From contig SHUN01000140.1 of the NCBI GenBank assembly GCA_009697495.1, positions 1 through 7,293 of the forward strand: a stretch of 7,293 nt of DNA, read 5' to 3'. The notes beneath the pieces are model-generated. The model ran no database searches and was not told the DNA's origin. It saw nothing but the letters and a program-made list of their open reading frames with translations. Shown here one piece after another: positions 1 to 5,450 of this stretch. The position numbers were made by a program, and so were the translations under genes. The stretch's first letter is position 1. Each line of letters opens with the position of its first letter. The DNA comes from Bryobacterales bacterium. Its GTDB lineage: Bacteria; Acidobacteriota; Terriglobia; Bryobacterales; Bryobacteraceae.

Positions 1-2
1 TG

Positions 3-116
3 CTGGAAATGTTCCGTCGTGCATTGCCGGACGGCACTTCACGCAGTTGCCTCGACCGGCTCTCCAACCGCCTCACCAAGATCGTTGCCGAAGCACGTAA
101 ACTCGCTACGCCCTAA
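3..116 (+). CDS. 3' end of an unidentified protein (partial)
   Basis: An open frame enters from the left edge and ends at a TAA at 114-116, giving 37 residues that finish in EARKLATP. Third codon positions are mostly G or C, as in the intact genes of this window, and the tail is a basic, probably helical segment (RLSNRLTKIVAEARKL). The other two plus frames in this stretch look less like protein. I do not recognise the family, and too little is present to assign a function. The gene runs toward the PEP-CTERM gene on the opposite strand, so the two are convergent with about 250 nt between their stops. Confidence 0.5.
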   Translation: MEMFRRALPDGTSRSCLDRLSNRLTKIVAEARKLATP

Positions 117-370
117 GAACGGGCAGAGATTGGCCGGTTAATAGACGGAAGTCGAAATTCTCGCCAGCGCCAGCTCCGCGCAAGTGCTTAGCGCACCAGC
201 GCAGCCGAATCAGCCTCTGCTGCGTTGAGCGTGCCGGGGCGCATCAAGTTGACACGACCGGCACGCCCACGCTTCTGCCGGAGACGAAACAAACGGGCCT
301 CTTGGCTGGGCCCGCCGCCATCCGCCCGGCCGGTATGTTGCCCAGCACAACTTCACTTACCGCGCCAGGA
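117..370. other. convergent intergenic region with inverted repeats
   Basis: No convincing gene lies between the stop of the left-edge fragment and the stop of the PEP-CTERM gene. Three inverted repeats can be read. The best is a perfect 9-bp stem (GCGTGCCGG at 229-237 with CCGGCACGC at 258-266, 20-nt loop). A weaker 9-bp stem containing one G-U pair is at 197-205 with 219-227. A 7-bp stem (GCTGGGC at 305-311 with GCCCAGC at 340-346) has a 28-nt loop. None is followed by a T run on either strand, so they are not classical intrinsic terminators. They may still mark transcript ends for the two convergent genes. Confidence 0.4.
229..266. repeat. 9-bp perfect inverted repeat, 20-nt loop
   Basis: GCGTGCCGG (229-237) is exactly complementary to CCGGCACGC (258-266). 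The loop itself contains the short palindrome TCAAGTTGA (244-252). It lies about 105 nt beyond the PEP-CTERM stop and about 110 nt beyond the left-edge gene stop. That position would suit a structured 3' end shared by convergent genes. There is no U tract on either side, so a rho-independent terminator is not supported. Confidence 0.35.
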
Positions 371-970
371 TCAAAGCCGTCGGCGTGTCCGGAACAGAAA
401 GAGCCCTAAAATGCCGGCGCCGACGACTGAAAGCGTGCCGGGCTCGGGAACGGAATCTGTGGACGCTGTAAACGTAACGGCATTGATCGAATCGAAATCC
501 AAGATCCCGCCACTGGTGTCGACCCCCACAAATTGGCTCACATCAGACGGAGAGTTGTCCAAGATCGGCCCCAAGGCAGTATCTAATCCATAGCCGATCC
601 CCACGAAGGCAAGCTCACCCAGGGTAATCCAGTTTGAGCTCAAATTTGCTCCGAGACCGCCGCAACAGTTCTGCGCAAGCCATGTATGCGAAGGTGTCGT
701 CACGTCAAAAAGCCCTAATCCCGTGATCGCTATGGTTGTACTCAAATGGGTATTCTGCGGTCCGCCTCCCGCGTTTACCCAAGGCGTTATGTTGGCGGTG
801 TCAGCCTGCGCCGTGATTGTGAAAGCTGCATTGTTAAATGCCTGCGCTCCCAGAATCCCAGTGCCCGTACCCTCGTAAATATAGGTGATTGGCGCACTGA
901 ACACTGGATTCGCAAATGCGGCAAATGCGCAGAAAGCAAAGACCCTGCCGACCGTCTGAAATCTCTTCAT
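371..970 (-). CDS. PEP-CTERM sorting domain protein, secreted
   Basis: A 199-residue protein with the full PEP-CTERM layout. There is a Sec signal peptide (basic MKRF, hydrophobic stretch about 8-24, likely cleavage after A26 in VFSA-PIT). A secreted body follows, rich in Gly, Thr, Asn and Ser (27-170). The C-terminal sorting signal has the VPEPGT motif at 174-179, a hydrophobic helix at about 180-193 and a basic end, RTRRRL. Proteins of this kind are recognised by an exosortase in the inner membrane, cleaved near the PEP motif and delivered to the outer surface or exopolysaccharide. An exosortase is encoded at 4554-5444, so this is a plausible client. The body has an adjacent Cys pair (102-103) and many beta-prone stretches; I recognise no enzymatic domain. 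The ATG at 970 is supported by a purine-rich ribosome binding site. The gene appears to be monocistronic. Confidence 0.92.
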   Translation of the reverse strand: MKRFQTVGRVFAFCAFAAFANPVFSAPITYIYEGTGTGILGAQAFNNAAFTITAQADTANITPWVNAGGGPQNTHLSTTIAITGLGLFDVTTPSHTWLAQNCCGGLGANLSSNWITLGELAFVGIGYGLDTALGPILDNSPSDVSQFVGVDTSGGILDFDSINAVTFTASTDSVPEPGTLSVVGAGILGLFLFRTRRRL

Positions 971-974
971 AGTT

Positions 975-982
975 CTCTCCTC
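975..982 (-). promoter_or_regulatory. ribosome binding site of the PEP-CTERM gene
   Basis: On the minus strand GAGGAGAG precedes the ATG at 970, with the AGGAG core 6 nt from the start codon. It is the best Shine-Dalgarno match in the window and fixes the start. It contrasts with the other genes here, which have weak or absent sites. Confidence 0.75.
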
Positions 983-1460
983 GAATAAGTTGCGGGCCGC
1001 GCCGAGCTAGCAGGCACCTGTCGACCGGGAAACCACTAGCGGCTCACCGCAAGCAACTCTACCACGTTTCCCCATCACTGATACTACCGGAACGCACTTT
1101 GAGAATACTAGTACTTTCCAATTGCCTCGACGCGGAGGAATCCTGCCGTCGGCGTCACTATTTACGCACCGTGGAGTTGAGCCGATGACCTGCCAACAAC
1201 AACGGAAACGGCATCAGGACCGAAGATCGCGCTTCGAGTGATACCGCCCGATAGGTCCCGTTCAGCAGACGCGATTATGGCGCGAATATTTGCGCTGCAA
1301 GTGCCGCTTTCGCGGCGGTTCATTGGGCTCCGATACCGGGCCTGCCGCTGGAGGCCTTCTTGCGTGCTTCGTCAACACGAGGTGATTCTGCTGAAGCGCG
1401 ATCCACTTTGCCGCTACCGAACCGGCCGTCAGGGAGCGTTTTTCGCGGTCAAGGCACTAG
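983..1460. other. non-coding stretch upstream of the PEP-CTERM gene
   Basis: No frame here looks like a real protein. The longest plus-strand open frame (starting at 1238) is dominated by Arg and poor in normal hydrophobic core residues, as expected of a shadow or non-coding frame. The left half (983-1140) should carry the promoter and 5' leader of the minus-strand PEP-CTERM gene; I could not identify a convincing -35/-10 pair or sigma-54 site. The right half (about 1240-1460) may be older coding sequence, by analogy with the decayed pieces that follow it, but I cannot assign it to any family. Confidence 0.4.
1080..1115. promoter_or_regulatory. candidate operator: ATACTA repeats with TACTAGTA palindrome
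   Basis: The hexamer ATACTA occurs at 1081-1086 and again at 1105-1110. The second copy runs into the 8-bp palindrome TACTAGTA (1106-1113), overlapped by AGTACT (1110-1115). It sits about 110-145 nt upstream of the PEP-CTERM start, in an AT-richer island of otherwise GC-rich DNA. The repeat spacing of 24 nt start to start and the dyad would suit a dimeric regulator. This is a pattern seen by eye; no known binding site is matched. Confidence 0.3.
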
Positions 1461-1560
1461 CTCTACGGCAGGGCCAATGCCGCCGACGGCCCAGACGACG
1501 CCATGCGCGCCGTGGCGGAGGCCATTTCAAACGCTCCCAGGAACGCGCGTTTGTCCGTAG
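1461..1560 (+). pseudogene. decayed coding fragment of unknown family
   Basis: In plus frame 3, directly after a TAG at 1458-1460, a stretch of about 33 codons has almost all G or C in third position. It reads as normal protein, including ADGPDDAMRAVAEAISNAPR. The frame stays open further right, but there the transporter-like reading in frame 1 takes over. No start, domain or plausible full gene is attached. The neighbouring frame 2 upstream (about 1430-1460, ending AFFAVKALA) might join it through a frameshift. I read it as the remnant of a broken gene; the family is not recognised. Confidence 0.35.
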
Positions 1561-1694
1561 ACTGGCAGACGCGTTCGCTTCCGTGTGCTTGGATTCTGCG
1601 TGGCCCTGGGCGCGATCACTTACATGGATCGTATCGCCATTTCCGTATCGACGCCGACAGCGCTCCGCCCGGCCTCTTCGTCTATTTACAGTGA
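1561..1694 (+). pseudogene. N-terminal remnant of an MFS transporter
   Basis: Plus frame 1, after a TAG at 1558-1560, encodes RVRFRVLGFCVALGAIT followed by YMDRIAISVS. This is the typical first transmembrane helix and YxDRxxIS segment of MFS transporters of the anion:cation symporter (hexuronate/galactonate) type, which normally have about 400-450 residues. After about residue 30 the similarity stops in this frame. Frame 3 from 1644 then reads RIDADSAPPGLFVYLQ and a TGA at 1692-1694, which resembles the next family segment (APRIxADLGLSPxQFG) after a frameshift. There is no ATG start, no second helix, and the sequence runs straight into the 3' end of the convergent PLP-enzyme gene. It is a truncated, frameshifted relic. 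The transporter assignment rests on one motif-rich stretch. Confidence 0.6.
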
Positions 1695-2888
1695 CGCGCG
1701 CGCTTCGTCCAGCGTCCGGAACAGCAGTTCAATATCCTCCGGCCGCGTGTGTATATGCGCCGAAACCCGGAACCGCTCCGACTGCATAATCCAAATCCGC
1801 CGCTCCTTGCACAGCGCCGAAAACTTCCGGAAATGCGCTGGCTCCATCTGAAAACTCACCAGTGAGCCGAACATACGGTCATCGTCCGGCGTCAATAATC
1901 GCAGCCCCGGCGTCTGCCGCGCCCGGTCGAAGGCCATGCGCGCCAATTGATGTATCCGCGCGTAAATCCGGTCCGGACCAATCGCTTTCGCGAATTCCAA
2001 CCCCGCGACCATTCCTTCAAACAACGCCCGATTGTTCGTCCCCACCTGCATAAAACGCGCGGCTTCCAATGCCGGATTCGCCCAGCCGTCCACCGTCACC
2101 GAAGGCCAGAGGCGCTCCTGCATCTCCTTGCGCACATACAGCAATCCGCATCCGGCCGGCGCAAACAGCCATTTATGCGGGCTTCCGGCCATGAAATCGC
2201 ACTCCATATCGGAAACCCGAAACGGGATTTGACCATGCATGTGCGCGCCATCGACCAGCGTCAATACACCCTTGGCCCGCGCCGCCCGGCAAATCTCTTT
2301 CACGGGCAGCACCATGCCCGTCGTCGTCGTAATCCCGCTAAAGCTCAACACGCGTGTCCGCGGCCCAATTGAGCCAATCAGCAAATCGGCGATCTGTCCC
2401 GGATCTTTCGGAGGCAATGGCAGCGCGACCTGCCGCACCTGTATGCCATGGCGCTGTTGGCGCACCAGCCACGGCCCGCGCCCCGATGGATGTTCCTGGT
2501 CGGTCAGTAGAATCTCGTCGCCGGCCTTCAAATCAAGCCCCGACGCCACAATTCCTATCGCTTCAGTCGCGTTATGCGTCAATGCCAATTCGCCTGCCGG
2601 GCAGCCGATAAATTCCGCCAGCGCGCCCCGATGCACGTCCATCCGCTCGTAGCCCCAGCGAGGATACTCTTCCATTTCCAGCGACGCGCTTCGCTCCAAA
2701 TAGGTCTTCACCGCCGCCACCACCGGCTTCGGCGCAATGCCCAGGCTGCCGTTGTTCAGAAACGCCCGCCACGCCGGCAAATGGAACTGTTCATCCCGGA
2801 TCCGTTTCCAGTATGCCTCGGGATTCTCAGCCGCCAAGGCCGCCGCCGGTAGGCCCGCCAGACCAGTAAAAAGGGAACGTCGTCGCAT
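1686..2888 (-). CDS. class V aminotransferase-fold PLP enzyme with Tat-like leader
   Basis: A 400-residue fold-type I PLP enzyme of the class V group (cysteine desulfurase / isopenicillin N epimerase relatives). Visible landmarks are the NNGSLG segment near 45-50, the cofactor-phosphate loop THNATEAI (104-111), the LVDGAHMHGQ strand with Asp213 for the pyridine nitrogen, and the Schiff-base lysine K239 in GSPHKW. The C-terminal small domain ends with RVSAHIHTRPEDIELL. Length is normal for the family. Substrate and reaction cannot be read: epimerase, lyase, desulfurase or aminotransferase are all possible. The N-terminus MRRRSLFTGL plus an Ala-rich stretch ending ALAAENP looks like a twin-arginine signal, which would place the folded, PLP-loaded enzyme in the periplasm; this is unusual for the family. 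The ATG at 2888 keeps the whole leader. The site upstream (GGGG) is weak. It diverges from a Tat-leader reductase. Confidence 0.88.
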   Translation of the reverse strand: MRRRSLFTGLAGLPAAALAAENPEAYWKRIRDEQFHLPAWRAFLNNGSLGIAPKPVVAAVKTYLERSASLEMEEYPRWGYERMDVHRGALAEFIGCPAGELALTHNATEAIGIVASGLDLKAGDEILLTDQEHPSGRGPWLVRQQRHGIQVRQVALPLPPKDPGQIADLLIGSIGPRTRVLSFSGITTTTGMVLPVKEICRAARAKGVLTLVDGAHMHGQIPFRVSDMECDFMAGSPHKWLFAPAGCGLLYVRKEMQERLWPSVTVDGWANPALEAARFMQVGTNNRALFEGMVAGLEFAKAIGPDRIYARIHQLARMAFDRARQTPGLRLLTPDDDRMFGSLVSFQMEPAHFRKFSALCKERRIWIMQSERFRVSAHIHTRPEDIELLFRTLDEARASL

Positions 2889-2920
2889 GCCCCATTCTAC
2901 TTTGATAGCATCAGTCTAAG
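2889..2920. promoter_or_regulatory. 32-bp divergent promoter region
   Basis: Only 32 nt separate the ATG of the PLP enzyme (2888, -) from the ATG of the reductase (2921, +). On the minus strand TAGAAT (2899-2894) is a one-mismatch -10 element that would start transcription at or next to the ATG. On the plus strand TAGCAT (2906-2911) would leave a leader of only a few nucleotides. No good -35 is seen. Neither start has a clear Shine-Dalgarno site, so leaderless or near-leaderless transcripts are likely, with any -35 elements lying inside the opposite gene. Confidence 0.4.
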
Positions 2921-3892
2921 ATGACTTTCAATCGCCGCCAATTCCTGGAATCCGCCGCCATGGCCAGTCTCGCCGCCTCCACTGGTCACGCGGCCGAGCC
3001 CGGCAATCTCCCCACCCGCCTTCTGGGCAAAACCGGCGTCCGCGTCTCTGTTTTAGGCATCGGCGGCGGCAGCCGTTTCCTCGCCTACAAGGATGAGGAT
3101 AAAGCGCTGGAAGCGCTCAACAAAGCCATCGACAGCGGCATCCACTACATCGACACCGCGCAAGCCTATGGCAACGGCGTTAGCGAATCCCGTGTCGGCA
3201 AAGTCATGGCGACGCGCCGTAAGGAAGTGTTCCTCGTCACCAAGATTCAGGAGCGCGACCCGGACAAAGCCATGGCGCGTCTGGAAGCCAGTTTCAAAAA
3301 CCTGCAAACGGACCGCATTGACCTTGTTCACATCCACTCCCTCACCACCGCGGACGATCTCGCGGTCATCGAAAAGAAGGGCGGCGTGCTGGAACGGCTC
3401 CTCAAAATGCGGGACGGCAAAGCTGTTCGCTTCGTCGGCGTCACTAGCCATACCGACCCCACCGTACTCAAAACCGCCCTCGAACGCCACGATTTCGATT
3501 GCACCCAAATGGCGCTCAACGCCGCGCTCGTCGGCATGCAGAACGGCAAAGCGGGCATGGAGATCAACCCCGGCATGATCCCCAGTTTCGAATCCATCGC
3601 CCTGCCCGTCGCCCTGAAAAAGAAGATGGGTGTTCTCGCTATGAAAGTCTTCGCCGCCGATGGAATCGTTGGCCAGGCTCCGCTCGAGAAGCTGCTCTAT
3701 TACGCCATGTCGCTTCCGGTTTCCGCGTGCGTCGTCGGCATGCCGAAACTGGAATTCATCACGCAAAACACAGCGATGGCGAAATCATTCAAACCGCTGC
3801 CTGAAGCCGAGCGCAGAGACTTGTCGCTGGCGCTCTCCAGCAAGAACAAGCAGGCGCTGGACCGCTATTTCCGCCGCCACATCGACGCCTAA
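2921..3892 (+). CDS. aldo/keto reductase with Tat signal
   Basis: A 323-residue protein of the aldo/keto reductase superfamily, a TIM barrel using NAD(P)H to interconvert carbonyls and alcohols. It starts with MTFNRRQFLESAAM and an Ala-rich stretch to about A25, a good twin-arginine leader (R5 R6, F8 L9), so a periplasmic or membrane-near location is predicted. The barrel opens with RLLGKTGVRVSVLGIGGG. The four catalytic residues are present: D78 and Y83 (YIDTAQAYG), K108 (FLVTKI) and H139 (DLVHIHS). No Cys-rich iron-sulfur tail is visible, unlike some larger Tat-exported relatives. The C-terminal cofactor-binding loop is short. The substrate is unknown. The start is the only ATG giving the full leader; no clear ribosome binding site precedes it. 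It is divergent from the Tat-leader PLP enzyme, and its TAA overlaps the stop of the convergent epsI-like gene. Confidence 0.92.
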   Translation: MTFNRRQFLESAAMASLAASTGHAAEPGNLPTRLLGKTGVRVSVLGIGGGSRFLAYKDEDKALEALNKAIDSGIHYIDTAQAYGNGVSESRVGKVMATRRKEVFLVTKIQERDPDKAMARLEASFKNLQTDRIDLVHIHSLTTADDLAVIEKKGGVLERLLKMRDGKAVRFVGVTSHTDPTVLKTALERHDFDCTQMALNAALVGMQNGKAGMEINPGMIPSFESIALPVALKKKMGVLAMKVFAADGIVGQAPLEKLLYYAMSLPVSACVVGMPKLEFITQNTAMAKSFKPLPEAERRDLSLALSSKNKQALDRYFRRHIDA

Positions 3893-4548
3893 TTCGGCAG
3901 TATCTCCGAGAGCGGCCCGAAGCTGCTCCGCACAAATCCGAATGCCGCTTGCTCAGCCGCGGGCACTCCGCCAGGCCCAACAGGTACCGTCACTCGAACC
4001 AACGCCGTGTCGGTCCGGTTCAGGCGGATCGCGTCCGCCATCACGTAGAACTTGGCCTTATACTCATCGGCAACTGTCCGGCTGTGCGACTGGTACCAAT
4101 ACACCACCACGCTTTTGCTATCGCCCCGTTGGATGACGTAGTAGTTGGCTTCGACCGGCTCGGCGCGGCCGGGGACCGTGATCGAAATTATCGTACTTGT
4201 CTCGGCCACCCAGCCATTGCCAGGCAAACAATTTTTCGGTGAATGCGGCGCTACTCCGGCTCGTTGCGTCTTAAAAAACGCGACGAACAGCCCTGCGCCC
4301 AGCGGCGCGCCGGGCTGCGCATAGTGCCGGGACAGCGTGTCATCGGCTTTCAATACCGCCTGCACTTCCGGCTCAATAGCCCATTCCTTCACCATCGTCC
4401 ATGCATCGAGACTCTGCGCCAGTGAGGCCAATGGCTTCGTCGCCGGCACGAATTCCTGCCGCGCGTTCAGGTAGTACCCCGCAGCGCCCTGCGCCACAGC
4501 CACCGCCGTGAATATCATCACATTCCGCGAACGCAAGAAAGAAAGCAT
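3889..4548 (-). CDS. epsI: EpsI-family exosortase-associated protein
   Basis: A 219-residue protein with one N-terminal membrane helix (about 9-27, MIFTAVAVAQGAAGYY) and a periplasmic domain of the EpsI family (DUF3485). The diagnostic signature is HSPKNCLPGNGW (102-113, with C107), followed by VVYWYQSHSR (148-157) and YKAKFYVMADAIRLNRTD (163-180). In this family the domain either stands alone beside an exosortase, as here, or is fused to the exosortase C-terminus. It is thought to assist exosortase or exopolysaccharide functions; its biochemical activity is not established. The ATG at 4548 lies 5 nt after the exosortase stop, so the two are almost certainly cotranscribed and probably translationally coupled. 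Its TAG stop overlaps the TAA of the convergent reductase gene by 4 nt, leaving no room for a terminator between them. Confidence 0.92.
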   Translation of the reverse strand: MLSFLRSRNVMIFTAVAVAQGAAGYYLNARQEFVPATKPLASLAQSLDAWTMVKEWAIEPEVQAVLKADDTLSRHYAQPGAPLGAGLFVAFFKTQRAGVAPHSPKNCLPGNGWVAETSTIISITVPGRAEPVEANYYVIQRGDSKSVVVYWYQSHSRTVADEYKAKFYVMADAIRLNRTDTALVRVTVPVGPGGVPAAEQAAFGFVRSSFGPLSEILPN

Positions 4549-4556
4549 ATTACCTA
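4549..4556 (-). promoter_or_regulatory. exosortase stop / epsI ribosome binding site overlap
   Basis: On the minus strand the junction reads TAGGTAAT then ATG. The TAG is the exosortase stop and also forms the only Shine-Dalgarno-like purines (TAGGT) for epsI. A terminating ribosome would sit on the epsI start region, which fits translational coupling and a fixed ratio of the two membrane proteins. Confidence 0.5.
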
Positions 4557-5444
4557 CACTGCCACCGCGGCGGGGCCCCGCCGGTCGATTATTTTCTTCA
4601 CGGTTAAATGAAACAGGATCATCAACGCAAACGCGAATCCAAAAGAAACCCCGCCCTCCAGCGTGTGGAAGAAGCCCTTGGCGAGATCGGGATTATACTC
4701 GCTCAGAATCCCTGTCGCCGATACGCGGAATGCGTTCGCCGCCACCGCGATCGGAATCGAAGCCAAAAATATCGCCCAGCGAATCCACAACTTCTCCTCG
4801 GAAAAATAACCGTAGACTAACGATAAAAAAGTAAGTGAGAGTAACGACCGGATACCGCTGCAAGCCTCCACCACCGATAACTTCTGCTCCGCCAGTTCTA
4901 ATACGTTTCCATCCCGCAAAACCGGGATACCAATTAACGATAAGACATTCTCCGCCACCGAGCTCGCAAATAACTGCAGCGGAAACGTGATTTGGTTATA
5001 AATCACCGCCGGAATCGGCACCATCAGCGGTAACATCAACAACGGCAGCGCCAGCATCCGGACGTACGGCCAGCCCCCCAGAAACAACACCGCGCCCCAC
5101 ACCGAACCCACGAATGCGGATCGTTGCAGAAACAACTCCGCGCCCAGGATCCCCAGCGACATCTGAAACACTGCCCACAGCATCACGAGCAATCCCAAGT
5201 AATTCGGACTGGCCGTCGCCGCCATCAACTCGTCCTTCCGCCGCCAGGCAATGTATCCGGCCACGGCCGGGACGAAAAACCCGTGCCCCATGTCCTCGTC
5301 ATTGGACCATTGCGTCGCCATCCGTATCAGAATGGGCAAATAGGCCAGTACCAGCAGCCCTAAGACCCAGCCAACGTTTACCCATGGCACCGCCACGGAC
5401 GTGGACCCGGATTCGGCAGGCACGGCGACGTCAGCTTCTTTCAT
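4554..5444 (-). CDS. xrt: exosortase (PEP-CTERM sorting transpeptidase/protease)
   Basis: A 296-residue polytopic inner-membrane protein that recognises PEP-CTERM proteins, cleaves them near the PEP motif and is thought to transfer them to a surface acceptor, in analogy with sortase. The three conserved active-site residues are visible: Cys195 in VVEACSGIRSL, Arg240 in AVAANAFRVSATG and His260 in GFFHTLEGG. The family's early motif, normally (D/S)xxHGFxVP, appears as DEDMGHGFFVP (49-59) followed by YIAWRRK. About eight hydrophobic helices can be counted (about 22-40, 82-105, 108-124, 127-146, 152-172, 197-213, 220-245, 264-284). Length is typical of exosortases without a fused EpsI domain. 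The ATG at 5444 follows the pyruvate kinase stop by 6 nt; GGGAG inside the end of that gene and a nearer GAAGAA could serve as ribosome binding site. A likely client is encoded at 371-970. The subtype (XrtA, B and so on) is not assigned. Confidence 0.95.
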   Translation of the reverse strand: MKEADVAVPAESGSTSVAVPWVNVGWVLGLLVLAYLPILIRMATQWSNDEDMGHGFFVPAVAGYIAWRRKDELMAATASPNYLGLLVMLWAVFQMSLGILGAELFLQRSAFVGSVWGAVLFLGGWPYVRMLALPLLMLPLMVPIPAVIYNQITFPLQLFASSVAENVLSLIGIPVLRDGNVLELAEQKLSVVEACSGIRSLLSLTFLSLVYGYFSEEKLWIRWAIFLASIPIAVAANAFRVSATGILSEYNPDLAKGFFHTLEGGVSFGFAFALMILFHLTVKKIIDRRGPAAVAV

Positions 5445-5450
5445 TCTTCT

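Noticed and set aside
225..593. A plus-strand frame antisense to the end of the PEP-CTERM gene
   Set aside because: Basic, Pro/Arg-rich start lacking any motif, and half of it lies opposite a solid PEP-CTERM gene.
1025..1075. Possible sigma-54 promoter (TGG...TTGC on the minus strand) for the PEP-CTERM gene
   Set aside because: The GG and GC dinucleotides are 7 nt apart, not the required 10, and no alternative GG fits.
1238..1789. A 183-codon plus-strand open frame
   Set aside because: Arg-rich composition without hydrophobic cores, no family motif, and its right end overlaps the well-supported PLP-enzyme gene. The MFS-like and coding-like signals lie in the other two frames.
3053..3766. 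A 237-codon minus-strand open frame inside the aldo/keto reductase gene
   Set aside because: Antisense shadow of a gene with intact catalytic residues and signal peptide; the reading is rich in His, Asp and Val with no recognisable domain.
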